Assembly (NCBI RefSeq): GCF_963678635.1
Contig: NC_087062.1
Coordinates: 50,854,178-50,918,177, forward strand
Direction: 5' to 3'
Source of the DNA: Symsagittifera roscoffensis
Lineage: Eukaryota > Xenacoelomorpha > Acoela > Convolutidae
Length of the DNA: 64,000 bases
Each line of letters opens with the position of its first letter. Position 1 is the first letter of the stretch. Shown piece by piece: positions 35,001-46,600 of this stretch. The position numbers were made by a program, and so were the translations under genes. Below the pieces are notes generated by a model. The model made no database searches. It saw only the letters and a program-made list of their open reading frames with translations, and was not told the origin of the DNA.

Positions 35001-36119
35001 GTACAAAGTTGTGGAAAGAAAAAATCAAATTCAATAAGAGAGATAAAGGCAAACACGCCAGACTACGAAAACCATAGTGAACCATTAAGACAACAGAGAC
35101 GCTTTGTCGAATGTGGAGTTTTCGAGAGAAAGGATTTAGAAACAGCCGAAACAGCCGAGGAGACCATTTTTTCAACAGAAACACCAGACTATGAATATCA
35201 TAGTGAGCCATTGGGACAACAGAGACGCTTTGTCGAATGTGGAGTTTTCGAGAGAAAGGATTCAGAAACAGGCGAAACAGCCAAGGATAGAAATATTTCA
35301 ACAGAAACACCAGACTATGAATACCATAGTGAGCCATTAAGACCACAGAGACGCTTTGTCGAATGTGGAGTTTTCGAGAGAAAGGTTTCAGAAACAGGCG
35401 AAACAGCCGAGGGGAGAAATATTTCAACAGAAACACCAGACTATGAATACCATAGTGAGCCATTAAGACAACAGAGACGCTTTGTCGAATGTGGAGTTTT
35501 CGAGAAAAAGGATTCAGAAACAGCCGAAACAGCCGAGAAGACCAATTTTTCAACAGAAACACCAGACTATGAATATCATAGTGAGCCATTGGGACAACAG
35601 AGACGCTTTGTCGAATGTGGAGTTTTCGAGAGAAAGGATTCAGAAACAGGCGAAACAGCCAAGGATAGAAATATTTCAACAGAAACACCAGACTATGAAT
35701 ACCATAGTGAGCCATTAAGACCACAGAGACGCTTTGTCGAATGTGGAGTTTTCGAGAGAAAGGTTTCAGAAACAGGCGAAACAGCCGAGGGGAGAAATAT
35801 TTCAACAGAAACACCAGACTATGAATACCATAGTGAGCCATTAAGACAACAGAGACGCTTTGTCGAATGTGGAGTTTTCGAGAGAAAGGATTCAGAAACA
35901 GGCGAAACAGCCGAGGAGAGAAATATTTCAACAGAAACACCAGACTATGATTACCATAGTGAGCCATTGAGACAACACGGACGCTCTGTCGAAGGTAGAG
36001 ATTTTGAGGAAAAGGATTCCGAAACAGCCGTGGAAAGAACAGAAAAATTAATCCAATTGCTCAACAAAAGTTTAAAACAAAGTTTTACTTTTTGTACTGT
36101 AGTTTTACCGCTTGCATAA
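35001..36119 (+). CDS. Open frame of 42-residue repeats after the Artemis-like pseudogene
   Basis: A frame without stops from 35,001 to 36,119 encodes about eight copies of a 42-residue unit, typically QRRFVECGVFERKDSE then TGETAEDRNISTETP and DYEYHSEPLRQ. It ends in EKLIQLLNKSLKQS and a hydrophobic tail. The product would be acidic, Ser/Thr/Glu-rich and disordered. No ATG lies in the frame, so it would need an upstream exon. Artemis has a long disordered C-terminal tail and this frame begins 20 bp after the pseudogene stop, so it may be a former tail; GT-AG junctions restoring the frame can be drawn (for example 34,959 to 35,018) but are weak. The opposite strand (34,972-35,967) is equally open, because a 126-bp unit without stops keeps both strands open, so openness is no proof of coding. 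Confidence 0.3.
   Translation, partial: VQSCGKKKSNSIREIKANTPDYENHSEPLRQQRRFVECGVFERKDLETAETAEETIFSTETPDYEYHSEPLGQQRRFVECGVFERKDSETGETAKDRNISTETPDYEYHSEPLRPQRRFVECGVFERKVSETGETAEGRNISTETPDYEYHSEPLRQQRRFVECGVFEKKDSETAETAEKTNFSTETPDYEYHSEPLGQQRRFVECGVFERKDSETGETAKDRNISTETPDYEYHSEPLRPQRRFVECGVFERKVSETGETAEGRNISTETPDYEYHSEPLRQQRRFVECGVFERKDSETGETAEERNISTETPDYDYHSEPLRQHGRSVEGRDFEEKDSETAVERTEKLIQLLNKSLKQSFTFCTVVLPLA
35055..36010. repeat. 126-bp tandem repeat with 378-bp higher-order period
   Basis: CAGAGACGC starts units at 35,094, 35,220, 35,346, 35,472, 35,598, 35,724 and 35,850, with a variant at 35,976: exactly 126 bp each time. Unit types alternate as C', A, B, C, A, B, A', D: units 35,220 and 35,598 are alike, as are 35,346 and 35,724, giving a 3-unit, 378-bp higher-order repeat. 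Differences between unit types are mostly amino-acid changing on the plus strand. Confidence 0.95.
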
Positions 36120-37433
36120 GTTTTTCCTTTCAGTTTTAATTAAACGAAGGTTTTTTAATCCAGTTTTCAGAGGACATTTCAGTTCGGCTTTCAAAAAAGG
36201 CAATCGAGCCGTCCTTTATCTCGTTTCAAATACTGAACCATCTCTCATCTCAAATACTCGTCTCAAATACTGAACCATCCCATCTCGAACACTGATAAGT
36301 GCGATGATAATTTTTGAAACAACTGAACCATCACATCTCAAATACTGATGATGATTTCTTAACCATATCTGAACCATCTCATCTCAGTTACTGATGAGTG
36401 GCTTAACTGCCCCCATTTAAAATATGAATTGCCATTTCAAACCCTGATTAGCCATTTCAAACCCATCTCAAACCATCACAAGCCCTAAATGGCTTCAGAT
36501 GATTGTGATTTCCGATCTCAAAATTCATCCCAACGGCAAACATTTGACATCCGTAAAGTTAACCAATGTTTTAAGATTTGTCTGTGGATTTCGCTGACAA
36601 ATGAACGAGTCCTTGCTTTCAAATTGCGCGTTCCTATAGATAATAATTCAAATGTTCCACCTCTAGCTTTTAATTGTTCAAATGCAAGTTCATTTTTAAA
36701 CAAAAATGCGGAATCAACTTACATTTTGCGGAATCCGCTTACATTTGCGATTTCCGCATACAAATTTTGCGGATTTCACTTACATTTTGCGGAATCCTGA
36801 ACAACTAGCTAGTTTCTCAACTAGCTTTTCTAGAGACCACTGAAATTTTGTTTGTGGAATCCACTAACGTTTTGAAACATATTTAAAGGATTAACTCTGG
36901 AATCCAGGAAGATACAGACATAAAATTGTGCGCCTATCCAGTGCACAGCTCGGCCTCGTAATGAATACTCTATTGCGTACTTGGCAAAATTTTTGTTACC
37001 AAATCGGTAGCCATAGGCCTCGAGTGACACCCTTCGTAAATCGTCGGACACCTTGTTGCCGTCGTCTGATTGTTCTTCGATTGCTTTGACTAAGTGTTTG
37101 ACCGGTTCCCCAAATCTTTTTGGCGGATCGTTCTTGTTGGACCTCTGGTTTTCCGTTTCATCCAATTGATTTTGTCGTGCTGCTGCTTCCCCGGGTTGAA
37201 GTCCTACATTTAATCATCGCTTTTTCTGTAGTTTTCCAGTGATCGCTAGTTTTTAGCGCTGATTCATGTATAATTCAGAGTTTGGTGCATAGATAAACCT
37301 GTGGTTTTTCAGAGCTATTTCAGTAATGATTCCGTACAAAATCATCGCTAAAACTTGAGAAATTTTAATTCATTCTAGTAGCTTTCAAATGAGAGTTATA
37401 GCTGATAAGCTCATTAGCTTATCAGGTATAAGT
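36120..37433. other. Gene-poor stretch with simple repeats
   Basis: 36,180-36,480 is made of degenerate CTGAACCATCTCATCTCAAATACTGAT-type repeats. 36,700-36,800 has four copies of TTACATTTTGCGGAATCCGC-like sequence. Around 36,935-36,965 and 37,000-37,200 a minus-strand frame stays open (RRVSLEAYGYRFGNKNF) but has no recognisable domain; it could be a lone exon with donor GTACGC near 36,977. The CCAGTGCACAG...GGCCTCGTAATGA stretch links it to the low-level repeat family at 6.5, 43.25 and 61.63 kb. Confidence 0.35.
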
Positions 37434-37505
37434 ATTGATAGCGCAGAGGTAGCAAACAGTTGTCCACATCGCAAAGTTAGGGGATCGAACCCCTGTTAGA
37501 GAACT
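37434..37505 (+). repeat. tRNA-derived SINE-like head
   Basis: An A-box-like TAGCGCAGAGGTAGCA (37,439-37,454) and a B box GGGATCGAACCCC (37,481-37,493) lie at tRNA spacing. The flanks do not form an acceptor stem and the anticodon arm does not pair. The following 150 bp has repeated ATCGCTGTTT/ATCGCTAGTTT motifs, a possible SINE body. Confidence 0.5.
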
Positions 37506-38224
37506 ATTTTTCTCATTTTGATGTTTTTATCGCTGTTTCATCGCTGAAATTAAGCCAAATTAGAAATTTTTATAGATAAAATTTGCTATTGTGGCAGTGA
37601 ACATAGATAATTGATCGATCGCGATCGCTGTTTTTTTTTCACTTTTTTATCGCTAGTTTTCAATGTGAGCTGAACCCGGGTCTGCGGTAGCAGTCGTTGA
37701 CACTTCTTTTTATGGCTCTGCTAGTTTCTCCGACCAAACAGGTTTGGGATTAGAAGGATTTTCTCTCATCCTCTCCGTAAGGTTTGTTCTGTCATCTCTA
37801 GTCTCTCTTTTTGCGTCGTCTCTTTTTTTTTCAAATATGTTAAGAGTTTCTTCTAGTTTCTTTTTAGTTGAATTCGTTCTCCCTATTCAAACAGTTAAGG
37901 CGTTGTCGTTAAGTTTTCTTTCAACCCCTTGCTGAGTCGTGCCTGCTTTTGCGCTACCGACTCGTTTTTTCTAGCTCTTTGCGCTGATTGACTCTCCTTG
38001 TTCTCCGACGCTTTAAATTTGACTTCCTCCTGAATTTTTGGTCTGGTACTCGACCCCCTCCCCTTGATTCGCATTCGCCCTGTGCGTGTCCCATTTGATT
38101 ATGCATGTTAGCTCTGTATCCATGGATGTCACTAGCGTCGTACTTTCCGTGAAATCTGAAAATTGTACACAAACCAGTTTTACTTTTCTTTTTCAATTTT
38201 GTTCATTGCTCTATTTATTTTTCA
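37506..38224. other. Flank upstream of the FAM81-like first exon
   Basis: T-rich with several repeated ATCGCT motifs up to 37,660. GC content rises toward the exon. ORFs at 37,744-37,935 (plus) and 37,954-38,196 (minus) lack domains. This part may hold the promoter and untranslated region of the downstream gene, but no TATA or initiator can be assigned. Confidence 0.3.
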
Positions 38225-38436
38225 ATGAAACTTTTTAGACCCCGGTCACCGCGTGCGCCGCCTCCACCCAGAGCGAGAGTAAGACCCCTAACACCACCTC
38301 TCTCAATTGACAGCGGGGCAAGGCGACCAGCAGCCCTCGTGCCCCCCTACTCTGCGACTGCTCCCTTGGTGCTAATGCAACCGCCTACTGCTGACAACTC
38401 CGCTTATTTTAGAAGGATGGATGAAATTGAAGATAG
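38225..38436 (+). CDS. FAM81: FAM81-like protein, first visible coding exon
   Basis: The exon starts at the ATG at 38,225 and encodes 70 codons plus two bases: a basic, Pro-rich N-terminus (RPRSPRAPPPPRAR) followed by YFRRMDEIEDR. It ends at a consensus donor, AG|GTAAGT (GT at 38,437). The last codon is split (AG + A); joining to the acceptor at 63,624 completes Arg and continues LIHQEKTTQTLIDKAY. FAM81A/B proteins have the matching order (LEDR, then a CHEKTT-type segment) at their N-terminus. The exon is far more GC-rich than its surroundings, as expected for selected coding DNA. FAM81 proteins are coiled-coil proteins of poorly known function. The true start could be elsewhere if another exon lies upstream; an acceptor-like CTTTTTAG lies at 38,233-38,240. 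Confidence 0.65.
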
Positions 38437-38489
38437 GTAAGTTATGTGCTGGCGGGTTAACCAGCTCAAACACATCCTAGTCGACATTT

Positions 38490-38612
38490 TCCCCTACATT
38501 TGAAGCAAGATTTGAAAGGTTTGAGCGGTTCTTTTAGACGATTGCGCTGTAACTCTTGCTTCAAAATGAGCGCAGTATTAGTGGCTTTTGAGCCGTTTTT
38601 GCGAAACATATA
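38490..38612. mobile_element. GAGCGGTTTTT inverted-repeat element, short degenerate copy
   Basis: TTTGAAGCAAGATTTGAAAGG, TTTGAGCGGTTCTTTTAGACGATTGCGC, CTTGCTTCAAAATGAGCG and TTTTGAGCCGTTTTTGCG correspond to the ends of the copies at 27 and 63 kb. It is reduced to about 120 bp and starts only 50 bp inside the FAM81 intron. Confidence 0.55.
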
Positions 38613-39399
38613 ACCTTGAAACTGATGCTTATGTGAGGCGGGGTGGGGGGGTATATCCATAAAATGTTCTGATAAAAAAATTTTAAATTTAAAGGATTGG
38701 AAGAAAAATAAATTGTTTTTCGATGTTCTATATTTCGTTTAATTACCGCTGAACCCGAAAAACTAAGTGGTGAATTAGCAAATTTCGACTTTTTCGCTAG
38801 CCAATTTTGAAGGAACTTATTTTACATCAATCCAAAGCTATTATTGTCCTGAGCTTAAATTTGAAAAGATATTTTACCTGTGATCATTTTTCGAAAAGTT
38901 ATGAGGGTTTAAAGATTGCCATTTTGGCCAAATTAGAAAATTAACGCGCGATATAATTCGCGCTATAAACGTGTAAGCGGAGATTAAATCCGTCTTAGAA
39001 ATCGTTCCAAATTGGTTCAAGGAAGATTATATGCCATAATTGATTTGTTAATAGGAGCAAATTTTATCCCTGTGTACTTCTTATGGCGTGTGGGCGGATG
39101 TTTTCACAAATTGTTTTTATTTTACTTATCACATTTAAACTTTCCAGGTTATTACTGCTCCATAGACCATAAAAGGCAGTCAGAACATTCAGGGCTTTGC
39201 CCTGATACGAGCAGTCTTGTTTATACATATGTTTAGTGACTCGAACTACAGTGCTGATTTAAATTATCCGGACAAAACGAACAAAACTTAAATTTTCAAA
39301 CGCGTTTTTCTCAAATTGGGTTGAGATTAGACAAAAAGAGAGGAGAACAAAAATTGCTTAGATTTTCATCAGCAATTTTACGGTGTAATTTCAACACCA
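38613..39399. other. Gene-free intronic sequence
   Basis: AT-rich. The ORF at 39,012-39,236 has no domain. A self-complementary GCGCGATATAATTCGCGC lies near 38,945-38,962. Nothing else is recognised. Confidence 0.35.
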
Positions 39400-39950
39400 T
39401 AAAAACATTTTGGCTTTTTTCAATTAATCAGGAATTACGCTGAAACTACCTAGTTAATTCATAAGAAAATCATTTCACAGGAAGCCTCTTACGCAGCTCA
39501 ACAAAAACTAAGAAGAGTTAAGTCTCAAAAAATCAGTATACGAGAAAACATTTTCAGTAACAAAAAGTTTATTTTTTTACTATATAAAACCCAGAATACC
39601 TGTTTAAAATTAAATTTTAAACAATTTGCGCAATTTTTTGGAGATCTAACTCTTCTTAAATTTTGTTGAGCTGCGTAAGAGGCTTCCTGTGAAATAATTG
39701 TTTCATCAATTAATTAAGTAGTTTCAGTGTTCTTGATAAATTGAAAAAAGCCAAAAAGACCCATTTCGGGGGTAAAATTTCTGCAGAATTAATATGATGT
39801 AATTTGTTTTGCGAAATTCGGGCCCAAAATTTTACCCCAATTTTGGCTTTTCTTAGTTTATCAAAAATTACGCCGAAAACACCCAGGCAATCACCGACAT
39901 AATTATCTCCAAGTTAGCCCCTTACTTAGCTCAACAAACTTTAAGAAGAG
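39400..39950. repeat. Foldback repeat, MITE-like
   Basis: An arm at 39,400-39,520 (TTTTTTCAATTAATCAGGAATTACGC..., GGAAGCCTCTTACGCAGCTC AACAAAA) is inverted at 39,643-39,760 (TTGTTGAGCTGCGTAAGAGG..., TTGAAAAAAGCCAAAA). A third, direct and more diverged copy lies at 39,835-39,950 (CCTTACTTAGCTCAACAAA). The arms are about 110 bp with a 120-140 bp loop. No coding capacity; it has the form of a non-autonomous foldback transposon, here with one extra arm. Confidence 0.7.
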
Positions 39951-40117
39951 TAATTTCTCCAAAGAAAGTTGCAAATTGTTTAAAAACTGTTTTCAAATAA
40001 AAAGTTGGTATTTTATTTAGGGATCCACAGAACTTGATTATTGATTTTGTAAGCAACCTCGAACTGTTGGCTAAAAAAGTATCCCAAAAATGAGAACAAA
40101 AATTAGGGATATTGAGT

Positions 40118-42660
40118 AGCCGCCATTGAACGAATGAAAAAGATACTTGATCAGCTAAACGAACGAAGTAAAAATTTTTCAAGTAGCAAATTTGAGCACG
40201 AAGACGAATGCATTGAACAATCGGAAGAGTCAGATATGTCGCACAGTTTTTAGGAATAAAACAACAACTCCATGATTTGAAACAGCATCTTGAAAGATAT
40301 GTTAATACTTTTTCTGTTCGTGGATTTAACGGCGGTAGATAGGATTTGAATTTGATTCAGGATAAAGAACAGGAAACATCAGTCATCAAAAAAGCGAACG
40401 ACTTTATATTTTTCAATTGTGGAGATGTACATTTTCTCGATATAATGAAGTTTCGGATGGAGTAACTGCTCTGGACTTTTTTCTCAGAGCATATAAAGCT
40501 AGCAAAACGAAAATATTCTTCCCCTTTGAGTGGTTTAACAACACAGACAAACTTGATTTTCCCGATTTGCCGACCTATGATGTCTTTTTCAATAAAACTG
40601 AAACAACAATCCTCTAGACAAAGACTTTTTTGGTTATTAGAAGCTGAGAAAGAGTATCCTTGACAATCAACAAGCAATGAAAAGGCCTCAAATCAAGACT
40701 AAGCCTCCATCAGGTTTGGATGATTACAAATACTTATGAGAGACGTAGAAGGAAAACAAAACGACTGTGTTCAAAGATTTTTGCAGTATTGCAACAACAA
40801 AGAAGCAATGCAAACTTTGATCAAATTTTATTTTAACAGGGATAGACATGTTGACACTTGGATGTACACTTCCGATTCTAGAAAACGATTGTCTGCAATA
40901 ATCTATATATTATTTAAAAAATGGAAATTTTGAGAATTTTGTGAAAAAATACAAGACATGACGAGTGGTCCTTCGATTGTGTTTACCCGAAAAGCTGTAG
41001 TTGATGAGAATTTTATCAGAATTTCATCAAAAGTATGTGAGCGAATCGTTAAGATTGCTGCAAGTCAGATATATTTTTTCTCAATTGGTCAAGATATGCA
41101 AACATGAATGTACATGTGCAGGGAGTTTGACACCAATTTGCAGAAAAGTAAAACTAGACATAACCGTTTACGCATTTTGAGATTCTGGCCATATCTTTCT
41201 ACCAGCTACAAAGGCAAAAATGCAAAATTGAGAGCTTTTTTGCATCTGGAAAACAGAAAAAAATTGACTGTTTTAATGTAGACGGTAATTTTGATCACTG
41301 TAAAACAGTATTCGAAGCATTGGATTGTTACTACCAGTTCAGTTCCTGTCAAGAAGCTGGTCCCTCCTTAACAGATCAGGATAATGATCGAGGTAATAAG
41401 AAGAGAGGGCTGCAGGATATGTGACGGGTAAATATGAAAAGAAAGGCTACAAATTTGAAGAAATGTGGGATTTTGAGTGGTGGGAAAATTTCAAAACCAA
41501 TGACAAAGTCAAAAATCATATCCGAACCCCTTCTCCGTACAAAAGACTTTTTTCTACAGACTCCCTTCATGTAAAAAGAAAAACTGGATCTCTCTTTGGC
41601 TATGTTCAGTGTGATTTAAATGATCCAGATGAATTAAAATTAAAATTTGCCAACTTTACTTCATTTTTCAAAAAACTGAAGTACAAAGAAACGATATTGG
41701 AGACTACATGAAAAACTATGCACTCGATAATGAGATATTAAAAATCCCTCGGAGAATGCAGATATTTAGTTTTAAGCTAGAGACTGGAACAGTTATAACC
41801 CCTCTCTTCAATTTTCATTGGGAACTTGATGTGCGGTGCACCAAATTTAACCGTTTCGTTCTCCTCGAAAAGGTTTCGAAAAAGTTCTCGTGCAATCATT
41901 CATTGATACTATTCGAGAAAGAGTTGAAAACTCATTATCAGTAGTTGTAGCAGAATCAATGAAAATTTTTTGATGATTCCTTCTATGGATATCAAATCAT
42001 GAAAGATCCAGGCATACAATTACGAAATATCTGAACGATCAAAAAATGCACAAGTCAATCAATGAACCCTTATTCAGAAGATTGAATACAGTTGATACAA
42101 GTTTTTCTGAGGTGAAGTTGTTGAAATTAACTATTGAACATAGAGAACCCATACTTGTTGGATTTTTCACACTGCAGTTTGCAAAGCTGAGAGTATTGGA
42201 GCTGTACTACAATTTCGTTGACAAGTTCTGCGATGTAAAGAAATTTGAAGAGTTGGAGATGAGTACAGACTCACTTTACTTAGCACTTGCTGAAGAAAAC
42301 TTATATTGCTGTATCCAACCAGATAAGATAGCTGTTCGGGAAAAAATGAGGAAAAATGATTGCAGAAAATTTTTCTAGTCAGAATGCAAAATCTAGTTTT
42401 TTTCCTCAAAGGTGTTGCAGTATCCATAAAAAAAAACATGACAAGCGGGAGCCGAGATTTTCACAGACGTTTTTAGATATACAGATAAGTTCAAATTTAG
42501 TAGTGAAGGTGTGAACAAACGAGTTCTGGTAGATTCCGGAGATGAACCAATGTCAAAATACAGGAGAGTGTTTGACGAAGCAGTCAACCTCACAACTACA
42601 AACGAATCAAATGATTGAAACGTATAGGCAGACAAACAAATGACTTAGTTATTATCATCC
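40118..42660 (+). pseudogene. Protein-primed-type DNA polymerase B relic, oldest copy (P1)
   Basis: The relic is collinear with the polB at 56.8-61.1 kb from the exonuclease region onward. MKKILDQLNERSKNF and the HEDECIEQSEESDMS stretch come at about 40,133-40,240, then NNPLDKDF (about 40,605), KGYKFEEMWDFEWWENFKTN (41,443-41,502), IRTPSPYKRLFSTDSL (41,520-41,567), and ELEMSTDSLYLALAEENLYC (42,254-42,313) at the catalytic motif C, where the first Asp of DTDS is Ser. It ends in SYYHPKDM at about 42,660. Motif A (D-SLYP) is unrecognisable. Stops and shifts occur every 100-300 bp, far more than in the other copies. It abuts the outer end of the palindrome's left inverted repeat. Confidence 0.75.
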
Positions 42661-42713
42661 AAAAGACATGTTCAAATTGATGGAACTCATATCACCTATT
42701 TTAGTTTTTTTTG

Positions 42714-43682
42714 CTTCAGTCGTGTTGTTTGGGCGGAAGGGGCGGGGGGGTCCCCTGGAGACTTCCATGTTTTAAGATAGGGGAATAGAACCTTCGGTCT
42801 CCAAGCTATGTGTTAGAATTGGGTATAGAGTCTACAATTCATTCAATTGGGGAATAGGGTTGGTAAGGTTTCAGAGTGATGAGAAGAGAATGGTACGAAA
42901 AACTGTAATTTTTTGGATTTTGCGTGGAAGTGCTTAGTTTTTTTCGCAAAAACTACGGAACGCGTTTTCTAACTGGTAAATATCAAAAAATAATTACATG
43001 TAGATTGTGGAATGAAGGTCTTGTAATCACAATTTTGGTTCATGGTAAATCAATGGTTAGAGTGATTGGGAAAAAAATATTTTATAAAAAAAAAGAAATT
43101 ATTTCTAAAAGCTTCAAAACACGTTAGGATTTGATGTAATTTCCCTTAATATTTAATTAATTAGATAATCTTGCTCTTCGCAACTGTGCTATATCTACCT
43201 GAAACTTTGCTGAACTTACTGAAAATTCGGAAAATCATGTTTTTTGAGTCATTACGAGGCCAAACTGTGCATTTTGTGCATTGTAAGCGGATTCCGCAAC
43301 AAGGACGCTAGTAGTAGAAGAGTGAGCTGATCAGGAGGGGGGGGGGGGCTGATGTATTAAGGTAGGCTATAGATTTCCTATGAACTAAGATAGGGAATAG
43401 TCTTCTCAATGTATTAAGATAGTAGGTTTCAGATGGTAAGATGGTAAGTTTCAGAAAATTTTTGGCTTGATTTTGCCAGAGAATTTTTTGAGCTTGATTT
43501 TGCCAATACTTGCATTTTTTAGCTAGCTTCAACGGTTTAGATGTTTTGATTATTGTTTTATAGGCTCGATTTAACGAGAAAACTATCTAAAGTTATACTG
43601 AAACCTAACGCAACTTCGAGAAAAAAACTTCGAGAAATTTATATTCAAAAGATGAAGCAATTAAATCACTGCTTCGTATAAT
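42714..43682. repeat. Left terminal inverted repeat of the palindrome
   Basis: Reverse complement of 61,148-62,174. It carries a G-rich run (GGGCGGAAGGGGCGGGGGGG, about 42,729-42,750), a GGTCTCCAAGC and TTTTAAGATAGGGGAATAG stretch and a second G run (43,338-43,350) that faces the C run at about 61,540-61,555 in the right arm. The TGCATTGTAAGCGGATTCCGC sequence near 43,275 is its copy of the low-level GGCCTCGTAATGA repeat. No genes. Confidence 0.85.
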
Positions 43683-46600
43683 CATTTTACCACAAGTTTA
43701 CAGTTAGTTAGTCAATACTGAATTGAATGCTATTACACACTCAGTTATTTACAACTTCAAAGGTTTTGTGTGTATTCCGTCGTCCTGAACTTGTCGTTTA
43801 GGGTAAAAGTAGCCCAATCCGTTCTTTGTTTGCTCGTTTGTAGCAACCATAAGATTAGTGGTTCTAAATCCTCCGTTTGTTGAAGTCAAATTGGACATCA
43901 CCGGATTCCTCTAGAATTCTTTTGTTCAATCTTTTGCTGCTAAAATTCATCTTGTCTGATTACTTGTCATAGCAACAATAAGTCTTGCTGCATAAACATA
44001 GCATCTCCGTACACCTAAAATCTTCTTTGAATAGACGAGGCTCTCGTTTATCGTGCTTCTTGTGAACACTACAACATGTTCGTGGAAAAAAATATTTATT
44101 TTTTAATCTGCTCTGATTGAATCTCTGCAATCTTTTTCTCTCAATTTTTCCCAGTCATCTTTTTTCTCCGGACGAATACAATCAGACAAATTTTCCTCAG
44201 CAAGAGCTAAATACAGCAAATCCGTGTCCATTTCTATATCCTCAAACTTACTTACATCACAAAATTTGTCGAAAAAATTGTAGTAAAGCTCAAGCATTCT
44301 CAGCTTTGCATACTGCAGAATGAAAAATCCGACTATTATGGGTTCTTTGTGCTCAATTGTTGAATTTAGTATTTCAAACTCGTATAAATCTTTCTGAACG
44401 GTGTTAAATCATTTGAAGAGTGGTTCATTTTTGGCTTTGTGTGTTTTCTCATCATTTCAAAAAAAACTTTGTGATCGTATGTCTCGATCTGTCCATTATC
44501 TGGTAACCGTAGGATGAATTATCTAAAAGCTTCATAGTCTCTGCAACAACACCGGATAAAGGGTTCTCATCTCCTTGCCTTCCAGCATCAACAACCGACT
44601 GAACAAACTTGTTGAAGCATTTTTGAGGGAGATACTGTACAAAGCGGTAAACGTTTGTACACTGTAAGCCAAGTTCCAAGTAGAAAATGAAAAGAGGAGA
44701 AATGAAACTAGATATGAGCATTCACTGGGGATGCTCAAGAAGATCATTTTCAACGGCATAATTTTGCATATATTCCCAAATGTCACTTCTTCCAACTTCA
44801 GTGTTTTTAAAAATTGGAGGAAAATTGGAAAATTTTGCTTTCAGTTTGTCTGGAACAATTAAGTCACACTGAATGTAGCCATATAGAGATCAATATCTTA
44901 TTTTTTCCAATAAACAATCAGTAGAGAGAGGTCTTTTGTAGGGAAAGTTTGATCGGATATGATTTTTTATTTTTTCGTTTGTTTTGAAGCTTTCCCACTA
45001 CTCACATTACCAAATCTCTTCAATTTTGTATCTTTTTTCGCGAATATACTCACGTCTCAAGTCATCCAGCTCTCTTCTTTTGTTTCCTTTCTCAATATCG
45101 TCATCGCTAAGTGAGGTACGGATAAGTGAGGTAGAATTTTTCATTGGTTGATTTAAGCAGACAAAAATTTGCCAGATTTGGAAGAGTACAACCAAGTTTT
45201 AACATATCAATTTCTTTTTGATGATAAAACTGAACATTTTTTGCATTGCTTCAGTGGTTGGAACAACCACTTTTTTGTTGTACCACTGCGAAAAATCTTT
45301 AAATATAGTCATTCCATGTTTCTGCCAAATCTCCTGTAAATATTCCATCCAGGTGCGGGTACTTACTTGATTTGAAGTTTCTTTAGTGCTTGCTGCTCAT
45401 CACATTCACTTGACCGCATTTTTTGATAATCCTTAAAGTCTTTATCAAGAGGGTTGTTATTTCTCAATTTACTGAAAAAGGCTTCGTATGGAGGTAATTC
45501 TTCATTCTCGAGCTTTTCCGCACTGTCAAACCACTCATAAGGGAAAAACCTTTTTATCTCACTTGCTTTGTAGGCTTTAAGAAAGGAGTCTAGAGAAGTT
45601 GCTCCACCGAAAAACTTCATGATATCGAGAATCTGTATATCTCCAAACTTGAAGGATATGAAATCGTTAGCCTTTTTGATAAGCATAGGTTCAGCTTCTT
45701 TATCGTTGATTAGGTAGGGAATCAGATAACTCTTGATCAAATTCACATCATGGCTTCCACTGTTAAACCCAAATACAGGTAACATGTTAACATATCTCTC
45801 CAAATTTTGTTTCAAACTAATCAGCTGATTTTTCTGCATTCTCAAAAACTGAATTGACATATCAGTTTCCTCTGTATCCTCTATACATTCATCTTCGTAT
45901 TCCAAATTTTCAGTTGGATGATTTTCACATCTTTCATTCAACTCTTGGAAAGTTTTTGACATCCGCTGATTCACTATTCTTTCAACATCTTGAAATTTAG
46001 TTCTCATTTTGAGCTTATGTTTTCCCAGCCAAAAGTTCGAGTTTGATTAAAAATTGATAATAAGTTTTTGCGGATTCTTGTTATAAAAAAAAATTGGTTC
46101 ATCCATCAGGTTCGAGGCTATTGATGCAGAAATTGGAACGTGTTTTCCATTCCAGGATGTTGTTTGGGTAGCTTTCAGTTCATCTGATGGAACACATATC
46201 GACTCAAAATCGAAAAAGGCTAGGTTGTTGAATAGTGTGTTATCTTTGGAAACTGGGATATTGAATCCTTCCAACTTTTCAAATAGCGTTTCTCGAAGTG
46301 TATAAACATTCTTTGGATAAATGAGTCACACGCTATCTTTACAAGTCATAAGATGTCTGTTGAAGTTGTTTGATCTGTTGAAGAAACAGTCACAGCTAGG
46401 ACATCGAAAGCACTTGACGAAAGAATCAATATCATTCGTGTGAATGATATGGTTGTTGAATCTTAGCAATTTGACTGTTTTTTCGAATTTTCCAAAACTT
46501 CGCCTGGCTAATTTTCCAACATATTCTCCTTCCTGAATATCAAAATCGTAAATGAATATGTTTCGTTATTTTATTCCCTCTACAAGAGGTAAATCATCGA

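Noticed and set aside
34972-35967. 331-residue minus-strand ORF (AHYGIHSLVFLLKYF repeats)
   Set aside because: Shadow of the 126-bp repeat; a stop-free unit divisible by three keeps both strands open. The ORF has an ATG, but nothing else supports coding.
36489-36800. 103-residue plus-strand ORF
   Set aside because: No domain; its second half is the TTGCGGAATCCGC repeat, so a real gene is unlikely.
36830-37165. 111-residue minus-strand ORF as a gene
   Set aside because: Half overlaps the dispersed GGCCTCGTAATGA repeat; the remaining acidic part might be an exon but nothing identifies it.
37434-37505. Functional tRNA gene
   Set aside because: A- and B-box-like motifs only; no acceptor stem, no convincing anticodon arm.
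37954-38196. 80-residue basic minus-strand ORF next to the FAM81 exon
   Set aside because: Basic composition follows from pyrimidine-rich flanking DNA on the plus strand; no homology recognised and no splice signals tied to it.
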